Assembly: GCA_021234535.1 (NCBI GenBank) | Contig: CM037829.1 | Location: 29,422,962 to 29,486,961, forward strand | Length of the DNA stretch: 64,000 nt | Source: Stichopus chloronotus | Taxonomy: Eukaryota; Echinodermata; Holothuroidea; Aspidochirotida; Stichopodidae | Direction: 5' to 3' | In this document: piece after piece, positions 36,561 through 49,800 of the stretch | Position numbering within the stretch: position 1 is the first letter of the stretch | How the letters are laid out: the number at the start of each line of letters is the position of its first letter | Translations under genes and position numbers: made by a program | The notes under the pieces: model-generated | What the model saw: the letters and a program-made list of their open reading frames with translations, nothing else | What the model was told of the DNA's origin: nothing | Database searches by the model: none

Positions 36561-39500
36561 GTAAGACATCTATCTATTTAAAAACGACGATCAATTACAG
36601 GGAAGCCCAAACCTCTTTCTGGTCAGTGTATATAAGAGGGTGATGGTGACACAGGATATCACTTATGTGTTATAATTTGAGTGTAAGGTATTTGTATGGG
36701 ACAATGTATAACGTCACCGCATGCATGTTATTGATTGAAAGCATCAATGTGATTGGATAAAATCAAATCTTAACAATCCCTGATTGGCGTCATCGTTTTG
36801 CCAAGTAGTGACAGCTTACATGACATACCTGTTTGCCTTAAGTCCAACTTCGGTGAAACTCAAGTTATAGCAAGTACATACCCGCCACGTAGAAACATGA
36901 AACATGGAGCGCCAAACCATTAGCGCAACATTCGGAAGACTAATTAGAGTTTGCTTCTCTATGAAATGATGGAAGGAGGGGATTGTCAGCTAAATGAGGC
37001 TCATAGCTGACTTATTTCATAACATTAGGGGATTTTTGTATTCTCTTTGTTGGTATAAGCCATCTCCTAACAGCATGTTCTGTTCGGAAGTTCAGGATTT
37101 TTCACAACATATATGGCTTATTCCGCTGCTTCCCTGTAACATTGGCTTTGTTGAAAGAAATATTATGATAGTTAAAACAACTTGACCTTAATTTCTATCG
37201 TATATTAAGGACAATCTTCAACAAACACAATCTAAATTTATTCACTGGTGTTAAATTTGAGGGTTAAATAGTCACTTCAATTTTAAAGAGTAGCAAAACT
37301 TATTGCAGCAGTAATTTGCGATATAATATATTGCAAAAAGACAGTCTGTAACCTTGAGGCACTTGGGAATCTTTCTTCACCAGACCTCGGTGTCTTTCTT
37401 GAAACAGTTACAAGTTGGGTTATGATGAACAATGTATTAGTATGGGGTTTGAATTGCCTGCTGTTAGAAGTGAAAAAAAAAACAAGGTTCTTCTCACTTG
37501 AGAACCTCTTAAATTGTCATCGGAATACTCCTTGAACTATTGGCCTCTTGGTTAGGTTTGTTTTGTCACATTGAAAAATAACACATCTGCAACCCAATAA
37601 AGTTGATTAATTTCGTGCGTAGGTGTGCAACAATCGTGGTATACGATAGCTTACTGAGTCGGTACACTTACCGCTCAGTGGTTGAAATTTCATCTCATTT
37701 AGATAGGACAGTACAAAAACAGCGTGAAGGGAACCCACTAGGCCTAATGCGACTTCATAATGACTGTTCGTGTAAAAAACAGTATTTGCTGATTTATCCA
37801 CATCAAGCCAAGCTGTTCCACGGTACTTACACTTGCCTGATTAATGGGTATTGTCTTTACTTGAAGATTTGTTAATGATCCACACTAACTGACTAATCAG
37901 AAATCTTCTTACAATTTCTCTCCTCTTCATTTTGAAGTTTCAAATGCTTTACGGCTTTCTTTTGATTTGGTCTATTTAACTCATAGCCAGCACATGTTGC
38001 GTGACATTAAATAATGTAGCCTACTCTTATATAGGAAAAAATGTCGAATGAAATACAACGACCAATTATTTGATTGACATCAGCTAAAATTACAATCTTA
38101 TGATGTAATTTCAGACAAATTCAGTTTATTGCATGTCCTATACCTGTGATGCCTACGTAGCAGACTATATATGTATACTGCACATTAACTTGTGGATTCT
38201 TAAAGGGGTATTGAACAAACACAGCCATTCATTTTCTAACTTCTTCCTCTCCGTGGGCTGCAGGCCTGCAGTACTTGGTCAATTCCCTCTGATGCTTTGT
38301 AAAGCAAATTTGTGTCGGTGGCGGGTGTGTGTGTGTGTGTGAAGGGGGTGGGGGGTCAGGGTTCAACTCCACAGACCTCATGTGCGGTGACGTGTTCTCA
38401 TATTACGAAACATAGGTGTGTGAGTGTATGTGAGAGGTGGTGGCTAAACCTGAAGAAGCTTAATTATCATACAACTGTATAAATGTGTCACGCCAATTCC
38501 AATTTGCTGCCTACATCCATTACCAGGCTTTTTACAAACAACAGCCATGTTTTTAAAAGCATAACTCTGATTACATTATCCCCTACTCTACACTTTTAAT
38601 AACCCAACATAATACTAAATAGACTGAGACTGGACCTGGTGCTTGGAATAAATAACTTACCAGAGTCACTTAAGGAAATTACTTCCAGTGGGGTGTTGGT
38701 GTTTAGATATTCTGTGTTTTGCTTTTTCTTGTACTTAGGCTTTTATTAGGGTTTTCATGCACTTGTTTCAAATGACTTGTGAGGTTCTACTTCCTCTCAA
38801 GCTTTGAATAGCTTAGTGGTAGAACTCCTGAACTATATCTCCTATTTCATTTTTTTTACGTTACCTTCTCACGTTATTGTATACGTCATGTCTAATATGG
38901 TTCCAATAGAGTTTTCTGGAGTGAAATGAATGAATGTTTACTTACATATGCTCAGAGTTTCAGACAGTTGTTATATGCATGCACCGATGCATTGTGGGGT
39001 CTCAGGTTGTAATAAATCTGCTGCTAAATCTTATGTTAATTCCCCAGAGAGACATTGATGTAACCACCCAACAATTTGACAAATTCAGCCAACAACTTGC
39101 AAAAAACCAGATACACACTGTCTGCAATGATTAATAGTCTATGGAGTTGAGACGTGATTCTAGGCATATTTTGACAGAGTCAAGAGGAAGGGTAGGGGGA
39201 CTCAACAGTCATCACAGAAGGAGGCGCGTGCCAAGTATGCCGTGTATTATTAGCGACAAGCAATCCATTTTCCATTGTCATGAAGAACCTTCGTTTGAAC
39301 ATTGGCAGTCATCAAATAGCTGTCACAGAGAAGCTGTTGACAAGTGACGGTGACAACTGATTTGTGCAAACATACCTAGTTCCGACGTTTCAAGTTTGGG
39401 CTCTTCGATGGGTAATGTATAGTAGAACAAAATGATCAGAACTTGACGAAGAAATAAAATCTAAAGAGCCTGTTACAGTGAATCAGAGATTGAATATGAA

Positions 39501-40915
39501 GAAGCGAGGGGAGTTTGCAATTAATATTACTAAAAAGTACACTACAATACTACCGGTAACGTATTTCTCAGAGAAATGATAAGCCTGGCAACTGCATTTT
39601 TTTTTTGATGAACTAAGCAGCCTACTTCAAAGTCTACAGCAAAATACAAACATAAAACCATTACAACAATTCATTGATAAACAAAATTAGTGTAAAAAGA
39701 TAAAATGTGAATATTGTCATTACTTCCATCAATTGGTTACATATTCCACATAATTCAAACCCAAGATACTCCATTGAAACTTCTGTTACTTAAGTTCTGA
39801 TGCTACTTTGTATCCATGCAATACTGTAACCATGGTAATCATGTTGGAATGGCCGTGCACGTTCCTCTCACTATAACCACTGGCAAGCAGCTCTATCACA
39901 CACTACCGACTTTCCAACTTTGGCCGAATCATCCAATTCATATCCTTTGGTGCGTATACCATGGCCAATTTCTTCAATTAGACGGAACCTGTCTTTATAT
40001 CACTTACCTTATGATGTATTATTATATGCATGGTTAGCTATATATCATATGTATGGTTGTGTTTATAATGTATACAGTGTAAAACCTATGGAAACATAAC
40101 GGCGGCAAACTACGACTAGAGAGACCCACTCTTGTCTGTGTACTTAGCCCAGTAACAGTAGAAGTTCAGTTATATTTGACTTGTCTTCGTCGTATAAGAT
40201 GTCACAGTGTATATGAAGTGGCCATCAAATTTGTTGACATATAGCAATGAGCCCCTTCAGTGTATTTTCGTCTTGAACATCCGCACAATCTCTTTCTCCC
40301 CGGTAGTTCGGCGTTGGGTAAACCAAAGCCGCTGTAGGTGAAGTACTCTTGAGTATGCGAAACTCTAATAAGCAAATCAACGACAATCGAGACAAAAGCT
40401 ACTAAATTAAAAATAATTTATTACAATTGACACAAATAAATGAAAGCTAATTCGACTTTAATAACAAATTTATTTATAGATCTATTGCATATCTTGTGCT
40501 TCATGTACTGAAATGTAAATAAATCATTTTGTCCAATATGAATAGTGGTTCTGTGTATTGTATCGATAAATGTTATTTGTATATGCTTTCTGATGTTGCC
40601 TCGTATCGGTCCATGTACTGTCATGGATGTAAATTATTACTATCCTTTGTATTCATCATAAGTATTATGAGTGTATCGATTTTACAGTTTTGTAATAAAC
40701 TCTGTGTATCGGTACCGATTGTTCGTATTGCTAACATGACCAAAGGACAACGACTTTGGAACTCTAAGAACTGAGTATTCATTGAATATGTAGTAGCAAA
40801 ATGTAAAACAAAAACAAGTGACCAAGAAGTTGAATTTATTAACATGTGATATCCATATGCGTTAAGAATATTCAATTGCTGATTCGGATACTAATAATTA
40901 TATTTTTTTTTGTAG

Positions 40916-40991
40916 ATGACCCCATGACTTCATCTCCTCTAACACTATTGTCACAACTGTTTGGTTTCAAAGGAACATCACGTGACTGCAC
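40916..40991 (+). CDS. Candidate exon of the same possible gene
   Basis: The acceptor is TATATTTTTTTTTGTAG. Two bases complete a codon begun in the previous exon, and the frame then reads DPMTSSPLTLLSQLFGFK and further to GTSRDC. The other two frames stop within three codons. A GT at 40992 (CAC then GTAGGC) would leave two bases, matching the one-base start of the exon at 41916; otherwise the frame ends at TAG 40993-40995 and this is a terminal exon. The donor is weak, so both readings stay open. Confidence 0.4.
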
Positions 40992-41915
40992 GTAGGCACA
41001 ATGCTTTTAAATACAGTTTTTTTATGCAGAATATGGTGATTTATAACTATATTGATAGTAAAATTATTATTTCCCTCATTAAGCTAGTACAACTTTAAGA
41101 CAGAAATGTTGCACTTTTCGCAAAATTAAATGAGGTAATGAGTTGAGACTAAGCTTATTTTCTAACCGTATAAACTACCCCAAGGATTATTTGTAAACCA
41201 GATGGAAACATTGCACTAAAGAAACTATAATAAAAACGAGGAAGGGTTTTATGAAAACTTTATGACCTATCAACATATCTAACTTCTCACCATCTGGGTT
41301 TTTTTTCATCATTTTGGTCTTTGCAGTTTTTCTCTTCTTACATACTCAATTGTAGACCACGAGTGGATCGGAAGGGGGTCAGTGATGGCCATGGTCCTAC
41401 CCAAGGGTGGACAAAAACGAAATTTTAAAGAAAAGCAACTTCACGACTGTACAGGACATTCAGTTATAGAAACATTTCAACCCCATTACCCCCAGACCCT
41501 TCCCCATACCATTGTGCCACCGTCAATTTGGCACATCCAAACACCAAGGACTTGGGTCCAACATGGAGTTGTAGGCCTAACCGATTAGATGTGTCATATC
41601 ATCATATAAGAAGGATGGTCCTAAATGCAAACAGTATATATCGATTGGAAAAAACGAGGGTTCAACTTGTCTTTCTTGGAAGAAATTTGGGAAACAATGT
41701 GAACGTAAATGAGTAAAATGACAAATATGAGGATAGTTAGGCAAAAAAAAGGAAGAACATCTGACTGCCAAAAAGAAAGGAAGAAAGAAAATCTGACTGC
41801 CACAAAACATTCATGTTTTCCAAACAATATCCTATTTATCATATACTGAAAACAACTTTATCAAACTGCTCATTTACAGTTATGAAAGACATCGTTCGTT
41901 TTTTTTTCTTTGCAG

Positions 41916-41970
41916 TGACTATGCCAGGCTGAGTGTATCAAGTACATCTCGTTCTAACCTTGAAGATAAG
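41916..41970 (+). CDS. Candidate exon, Ser-rich segment, best splice support in this chain
   Basis: The acceptor GTTCGTTTTTTTTTCTTTGC-AG is excellent and the donor is GATAAG then GTAAAGAG. Of the three frames only one is open: one base finishing a codon, then DYARLSVSSTSRSNLEDK, ending exactly on a codon boundary. The Ser/Thr/Arg-rich peptide is typical of a disordered, phosphorylatable linker. It could follow 40916-40991 in phase. No named family recognised. Confidence 0.45.
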
Positions 41971-42039
41971 GTAAAGAGACCCTTCTAGTCACAACTCCCC
42001 CCATCCCTCTCCCTCCATTTACCTCCAAAATATCAGAAA

Positions 42040-42380
42040 CATCATTTAAATATTCGAAAATTGTTAAACACACAAAAGTCATATTTTTCTATATATAGAC
42101 GTAGAATTATAGATCATTCAAAATAAGACAAGACAGTAGTCTTCTTCTCAAGGAAATAAGTTTCTCACCGATAGAAATTTAGTTATCGTTGCCCATGAAT
42201 AATTTGTGCACCCAACTTGCTAAACTCAAATTATGCAACTCCTGTAACACATCTAATGCATAGTCTCATGAGTAGATGAAGTTCATGCTTGTTGATGAGA
42301 TTGACTGGTTAAGCAGTGGTGAAAATTATACCATATTTGCAAGCAATGTTTGTGTATTTTAAACGAAACATTTCCGTTAA
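42040..42380. mobile_element. Diverged second copy of the MITE at 17958-18311
   Basis: From GACGTAGAAT to the end, the order and spacing of words match the first copy: a TAGTCTTCTTCTCAAGGAAA segment, ATAGAAATTTAGTTA, AATTTGTGCACCCAA, GAGTAGATGAAG, TGTTGATGAGATTGA. The right end TTAAACGAAACATTTCCGTTAA is a decayed version of the terminal repeat. The left terminus is barely recognisable, so this copy is older. Confidence 0.65.
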
Positions 42381-44616
42381 GAAACTTACTCACATACTGA
42401 AATACAAATATGGCGTCAAAATTCATCTACGCAGCATTTTGCTGTCAGTGTATCAGACCTGCTAGATAAAAATAAAGGTTACCAATTGCAACCTCTCAAA
42501 CGGTATTCTCTTGGCAACCAGAGATGATCATTGTAAATCTGATTATTTTCATTGGTCGTCTTCGACCCGACAGTAAAACCTCAGTGATTTATCATGTCTG
42601 TAGTAGTAATTTGTCGGTAGTTCTTTTTTTACTTCGTTCGAGTAATTTGCTCTGAGAGGGAAAGGCAAGCCCGTGACAACTACCAGAGAGCCGATCTGTC
42701 TTTGGCCATCATTAATTGTTGTCCAGATGATGTGTATCATTAACCAGGTTAAGCTTGTATTCGTTTTACGTCGGTTTATATATACAGGTATTGAACGTGA
42801 CATGACAAAAAAAAAGAAAGAAAAACGCTGGGAAGCATAAGGACAGTCGACTTTAAGTCTAAAATAAATAAAACACATAAGAGAATGGAATTGACGTTTC
42901 TGTAAGATTACATGTGTTATATGTATGACGTGTGTGTGCGTGCGCATATATGTTATAAATCGACAGTTAGTACGTGCACCTAACACTGATTAATGCACAA
43001 ACATGAAAAACACATTAAACGTTACAAATAATCTTCACGACCGAATAACCGCTATACCCGTCATCCGAGTCGTACCGAATACTCGTTGAGTTCTCTACGT
43101 GAACAAAATGAACATACAGAAACGATATTACGAGGAAACCTGGGACATTAATTTGGATATTTCACACATTTCCGTATATCTTATGAAACTAAAATCGAAA
43201 AAGTCTCATATTAAAGGTCACGATGAATTAGATTTCGTATAAAAAGTAGGCCCACATGACTGTTAATTTGACTTAATTCAACTTCGAGGGCAAAACGTGA
43301 ATAAAGTATTATATATAATTAAGATCCTGCATATGCCGATATGTGCGTGATTTGGAAATTGACCATGATACTGACAGAGACCTACATACCCCGTTATCTA
43401 TAGTACTTTCTGATAGGCTATAGTTACTCAGACACTAATGACGTCAAATGGTTAGGTGAGACTAAATCGAAAGCCATTTTGCATCTAGGCCTATTGCAAT
43501 CTTGTTACAGAATATATAGTGGGTGGTTTGATATCTTATGTCTTCCTTTAAGGGGAAAGCCTCGTGAGTTGAATCTTTAATATTTTTCAAGAAAGTAGAC
43601 GGATTTGGTGAGTGCAAAGGCATGATATTCTACCCTTTCATACTTGTACCTTACGCGGTGACGTAAAGATTAAAATAAATCAGTTTTAATGTCCTTTAGC
43701 ACGTTATTACCGAACAGGTCAGTTTTAAAGTTTACAGGCTCCTCATATAGTCTGGAGATGTCAGGAGTTAAAAGATGTATTAAGATGGAGGAAGAGACAG
43801 GGAGACTTGATGACAGAGAAACCACAGTTTGGTGTAAGCTTTTGTCTTTATAGCTAAAGAGGAAGCTTTACTGGAGAGAGGACACATGTAGATATCATAA
43901 AAAGTGATTAAGAAAAAATGGGAAATGTCTTTCCACGCATTAAATGATGAAAAAGGAAGAAAAGAAACTCAGTGATTAGTAATTTATGACCTATATTGTA
44001 TATAGATCCATACCCAAACATCAAATAGAAGTAAATAATATTCTATTTGAAACTTAATTACTGAGAAGAACTGAGAGTCTAGACTTTGTGGTAAAGAGAT
44101 TTGCCAATTAGAAAAAATGGAATTCTTCACAATTTTGTAAACTCTCTCTTTTTTATTGATGAAAATCATAATAGCTTGTCGTGAAGTTATAGATATTTGT
44201 ACAAAATTGTTTTCTACGTTGCACGTATTGCATTTTGGTAAATCAATGATGCCATAACAGACCAACTGGTTGGACATCCTTTGTCTTTTTCAACTGCATC
44301 TGTGTCTCAACTATATTTCAAGTGACTTTAAAAGAATAAAAAGGGCGTCGGCTTAGAGTTATAACCATCAAAACATTTTAAAATGACTGCACAATAAGCC
44401 CGATCTAATTGTTTAATGGAGTCTGATTTAAATGTTAAATCATTACTTCATTTTCAATGAACAATCAAAGAGAACTTGCAGGTGTTACGTAACATTTTAC
44501 TGGAAATCTTTCTTCAGCGTGAAATCCGAAAATATTACTTGACAAGAGGTTTTTTTACAAAGCTCACACATTAATTGGCTCTTCTGAGAAGTTTTTGTTT
44601 TCCGAATGAAGTATCA
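42381..44616. other. Non-coding sequence, nothing recognised
   Basis: A 145-codon minus-strand frame (42549-42986) is present but shows low-complexity and no domain. Otherwise AT-rich with no element ends seen. Confidence 0.4.
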
Positions 44617-44656
44617 TTGACTGTTTAAACGTAAATTGACTATTTAAACGTAAATT
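44617..44656 (+). repeat. Tandem pair of a 20-bp unit
   Basis: TTGACT(G/A)TTTAAACGTAAA occurs twice in succession. Confidence 0.75.
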
Positions 44657-44689
44657 CTAGTTAACAATAACTATAAACAACTTTATGGC

Positions 44690-45345
44690 ATTAGCAGGTG
44701 GAATTGCCTCTCAGTTTTTGGCCTCAGTGAAAAGGAAAATTTATGGGGTTGCGAAGAGTGTTAAAGGTCATCTGAGGTCAAAAATTGAGAAGTTTTTTAA
44801 AACGATATCGCAAAATAAGAATCTTGGATACTTACAACGTAGTGTGTGCATGTGTTATATCAAATAAAAAGGTTCCCATTGTTTTAAGTGGTGGTCAAAG
44901 GTCATCTGAGTTCACCAGAGATCAAACACTGAAACTCTGTTCACAAAATATTTCAAGAATAGGAATCATGAAACCTTTTGATACTTAGCATGATAATGTA
45001 TTGCATCAATTAGAAAAATCACATTGTTTGGTACAAGGCAAAGGTCATCTGAGACAACCATAGGTCAAATAGTTAAGATCGTAGAAACTTTGGATACTTT
45101 GCATGTAAATGTATCATTTTAAGTAAAGAATCCTATCGTTCTTGGAGGAAGGCAAGAATCATTGTAGGTCCTTTGAGGTCAAACCCCCCAAACCTTTTCA
45201 ACATTATATCTCAAGTTAGGAATCGTGAGTACATTTTTATACTTGGTGTGTAGTCTTTTAAGTATGATAGTAAGTATATGAGTCCTCCCCCTTAAGGAGT
45301 AGGCCAACGGTCATCAGAGGTATTTAAACGTCATCAAAACCACAC
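44690..45345 (+). repeat. Satellite-like array, period about 125-143 bp, with AGGTCA pairs
   Basis: Five copies of a motif of the form AGGTCATCTGAGGTCA start at 44765, 44899, 45042, 45166 and 45308, giving periods of 134, 143, 124 and 142 bases. Between them other words recur in order (AAGAATAGGAATCATGA, TTTGGATACTTNGCATG, AATGTAT). The first copy is a perfect direct repeat of AGGTCA spaced by four bases; the others are degenerate. The short open frames at 44685-44988 lie inside this array and are not genes. Confidence 0.75.
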
Positions 45346-46245
45346 TGGGTCTCTGGACTCTGGTTTTTACCTTGATGAGATATCCGATGTTATCGATACA
45401 TTATTTTCGCGTATATGTTTCACTGTTGTACATATTTACCTTCGTAATGCTTCAACATACATCACGTAATACACCCATCTTCATTCCTTGCAATTTTGTT
45501 TTATGGATAAAAACGACAGAAAACGTACACAGACATAAAAAATACTATTCATTGACATACTTTTTGTACGATTGTTTCTATGGAAACGCTGTGAGGCAGT
45601 CCATTATGACTCTTTTTCACGAAACAATCGAGTTAATGCTATCCTTTTAGATAAATGTTCTAAACAACCCCCGAATGGTAGTCCCTTAACTTCATGGCAT
45701 GAAACCTCCTTTCTTATCTAGGTGCTGTGCAGAATTTCATTACCCTTCTATATAGATATAGAATGAATAATAAGGTCTGTTTTATGCACATAAAAAAATA
45801 GAATGGCTATTATATATGTAACGCAAGAGGCTTTTTGAAAATGGAAATTCGGCTTGTGTGTTAAGTGTCTTTAAAGGGGATACAGTAACACTCTGCTGAC
45901 CAGAAGTACCCTGCGTGTAAGTTACAATGACATCAGTGACGTCACCGTAGTAGTTTGGTCAACAAAACGAGCAGATATGTAATTAGATATGCAGTTGTGA
46001 TTTCTGCATGGGGTAAAAGAAATGAAAATTTTGTCAAAGATCCCCCGAGTGCAAGTCTCAAGTAGTAAGTAGCTTGAATAACTACCGTATCTTCTTTGGT
46101 ATAATGTGGTATTACTCCATCACAGTTGCAAATACTGTTTTGTTTCATTTCAAACAAGTTTCAATTGGTTAAGTTAGGTCCTAAAACTATTCTGACAGAA
46201 TAACAACCCGTGACAGGCCACATTTTACAGTTGATATCTGAATAC

Positions 46246-46709
46246 TATCATGTATGTACACTATGATGTATCTATAATCTCATGTATGTATGATATCATG
46301 CAGGTATACTATTATGTATGTACACTATCATGTATGTATACTATAATGTATGTATGCTATCGTGTAAGTATACTATCGTGTAAGTATACTATCATGTATG
46401 TACACTATCATGTATGTATACTATCATGTATGTACACTATAATGTAAGTACATTATCATGTATGTATGCTATCGTGTATGTATACTATCATGTATGTATA
46501 CTAACGTGTACGTATATTATCATGTATGTATACTATCATGTATGTATGCTATCATGTATGTATACTGTCATGTATGTATATTATCACGTACATATACTAT
46601 CATGTTGGTGTACTATCATGTACGTATACTATCATACAGGCCCATGTACTATCATGTATGTATACTATCATGCAGGCCTATGTACTATCGTGTATGTATA
46701 CTATCATGT
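46246..46709 (+). repeat. 16-bp minisatellite, about 28 copies
   Basis: The unit is CTATCATGTATGTATA with frequent G/A and C/T variants. Since 16 is not a multiple of three, each frame cycles through the same 16-residue pattern, and all three stay open; four overlapping frames here are therefore artefacts of the repeat. Confidence 0.92.
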
Positions 46710-46801
46710 CTTTCTCAGATCAGTGGAGCTTCGGTACATCATAATGTCAGATCTGTAAACAAAATGTGGCATATGTTCATTCATGATGATTACAAATACA
46801 A

Positions 46802-46817
46802 CCCCCCCCCCCCCCCC
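46802..46817 (+). repeat. C tract
   Basis: About seventeen C residues. Confidence 0.9.
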
Positions 46818-49800
46818 ATATGCAAATTACTCTCTTTTTCTCTGGTAAGGCTCTGAAATACAACACAGTTGGATTTTACGCCTTGCCATATAGAACTTGA
46901 AGTAGTTTTGAAGACAGACGTCATTTGACGTACACAAAGCCACATAACGTATCCGTTCGATGTGGAAACGGAATGGCAACGAGTAGGCCTAATAGTACAT
47001 TTACCAAACGTTGACCGAAGCAGCTGGTAGATGGTTGATTTCCGAACTTGTGTGTTAACTGACATTCTCCAAAGATATATAGAAATTAGATTTGTTGTGT
47101 GTTATAGAATCAATATCAAAAATAAATTACTTCACAATTTTTAATTGAATTTCAAATACACACACATAAATATACTCTTCTGAGGTTCTATCGTAGTGCA
47201 ACAAAAACACTTGCACATTTTTGTAGAGGTGGGGTTGGGAACTCTTATTGATGGCACTTTAAGGTATGGTCCTCGATCTCGAAAGACAGTATTTACTTGG
47301 TCTTCCTTTTCTTTCTAATTATGTATTTATTACACTAGATAGATTCACGTACTCCTTCCTAACGTCCAGTTCTTTGGCACTTTGTTTACTGTTCAAGCAT
47401 CATTCCTTCGTACAAGATACCATATTTACAGCATATATAGTGAATTTGTTCCTTCCTTGGGAGTATCCATGACACACTGCAGAAAAAAAGTGACAAAGAG
47501 TCTGACATCTGCCATCTTTCACATGTTTTCATGGTCAATTCAGGTATAGTAAGGAACATTACCGGTAGGCCTACTGCGCCTCATCGCGGCCCAGTACATT
47601 TGGATTTCATCTACAGCATAATTTACGCCGTTGGTTAATTGATGCTCAGTGATTTATATCAAGTGTGCCATTCACTGCGTTGGGGAGGAAGTCCACGCAC
47701 GCGAACTCTTATGTGGAAGAAGATAACTCAAGCTACTTATTGACGTCATAAAGTTGGCAACAGAAAAGCCGCCATGTACATCGAAGTGAATTTTAGCAAT
47801 CTCCTTTGAAAGAATGAATCCTTCTTAAAGATTGGTTGTATTCATTCGTTTTTCTGTTGACAGTGCTCAGCCATTACTGTGAAAAATTCATTACTCAAAG
47901 GTACTATGTGACAAGATCGGGGCATAACTCCTTGGCCGGTTTACCTATACCTAGTTTGGTCAGACCAAGATACAGTGTCGGAGGCGTTACTGCCCCCCCC
48001 CCCCCCCCCCTGTTCATAACTTGCAACGATGGAGTTCTGTATTTCAAAGTTGATTTACGTCTTGCATATATGTGAATCTTGACGCAAGACTAAACATAAA
48101 GTGATATGTCTCTTGCGAGAGATGTAAGCATCATGTGATATGTTGCACTGTAATCTAAATATACGTTTGACTTGTAGGTTAAAGTCAGTGTAAACCGGAA
48201 CAAAGGTCTCACATACATTTGGAACTCTATACAAGATTTATAGATATTTAATGATGTCAAGATGTGACCTAGTTTCGCTGCAGTGTAACGTGAAATAAAA
48301 ATACCTGATTCACACTTTGAAAAACTGGATAAACACGACCAAGAGAGTGTGATGGAGACGTTGGTTTCTTGGTTTTGTTGTAATCCAATAAGAAATTCAA
48401 GGAAAACAAATCTTTGCGACTTATATTTACGGAAATTGGAGGCTTGGGTGTATCCTTCCTTTTGATGAGACTCAATTAGCGAGCATCGTCACCTAAGTTA
48501 GTAGCTATGCCGAGCGTCACCATCAGAGGCGAGAAAAAAAAAGATAATCCTGGATAAAAATACCCCTTGATCTCCGGAAATCACCTTTCTAGACTCAGCA
48601 AGCTGCCTTTCTCTCTTGTGGAGCCTCCAGGAAAACCGGGGCTAGGACAGTGCCCACCCCCAATTCTCAAACTTCGGTTTATCAATAATGAACACATGTT
48701 GCGCTAAATTTTACTTTTAAAAAATCGAAGCAAAAAAACAGAAATACCATACACAAATATGGGGGCGAAATAGCTTCTTGTTTTAGAATATGCATATTCA
48801 TAACAAAGGACCTAACTATTCCTACGACATTTTTCAGTCACACAGCTTCATCGATATATCTCATGTGTTTATAGGAAAAACGTAATTAAAATTTAGGTGA
48901 TATTCATATATATTGCGATATTAACAACTGCTTTGGATGGTCTACAACATATTGTAGTTTACACTTATACACCATGCATGACTACTAACATTAAGCTTTA
49001 AATACCACATTTTAAGGCAAAGGATTCGGCAGTTTCGCTATGTTTGTTTTATTCTGTCATAGGTATACGAACATCCACAATGAACAGTAAAAAAGGGAAG
49101 GTGTTAATCGTAAACTATGAAAGCAAAAGCAAAAGAACCAGATAACTTGTTTGGTAAACAATTCTCCTAATATGACCTGAAACTTATATTCTTTTAATGC
49201 AAATGCAGAGAAATCACAGATGTGACGTCACATACATACCTTGAGTGAAACAATTGGCGACTGAAAGATCATGTCAGTACTTTACAGAAGGAATTAATAA
49301 AAATTCTACATTAATGAAATTAGCTTCTTGACAAGTGCGATAGTGTGAGGACTACGCTTCTGTTACTGACGGTATAAATATCACGGGAATGTTATAGAAC
49401 AGTTTCTGTCAATGCCAACATTAATGTCTTTGCATTAGCACAACATATAGGCTACAAAGCCTTTACCCTGTAAAATTTAAAGGCGAGATCTTTTTTTCTC
49501 ATTTCGCATATGGTATTAGTGCTTCGTACTTTGTATGGTATTAGTTTTTATGGTAATGCCACGAAGAGGACTCCAAAGGCCAAGGAATATTTAAAAAAAA
49601 AAACTATTGAAGCAATGGACAGGTTTAATGATCAGAGCAAAATTCCTGCCATTTTCTGTCAATTTGTTATTTGTAGGGTTTGCAGAATTCAGTATCGTGG
49701 AATGGTAATGTTAAGGAAAGTGAATAATATAAAGTATGACAAAGCAACCAAAAATTGGTAAAAGTCATCTATGCAATATCCACACACAAGGAACTTCTTG

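Noticed and set aside
38811..38850. tRNA-like A-box (TAGCTTAGTGGTAGAA)
   Set aside because: No B-box at the expected distance and no cloverleaf; at most a SINE fragment.
42549..42986. Minus-strand open frame of 145 codons
   Set aside because: Composition follows low-complexity T and TG runs; no recognisable motif.
47864..47900. Possible 37-nt exon after TTCTGTTGACAG
   Set aside because: The donor GTACTA is weak and two frames are open, so phase gives no support.
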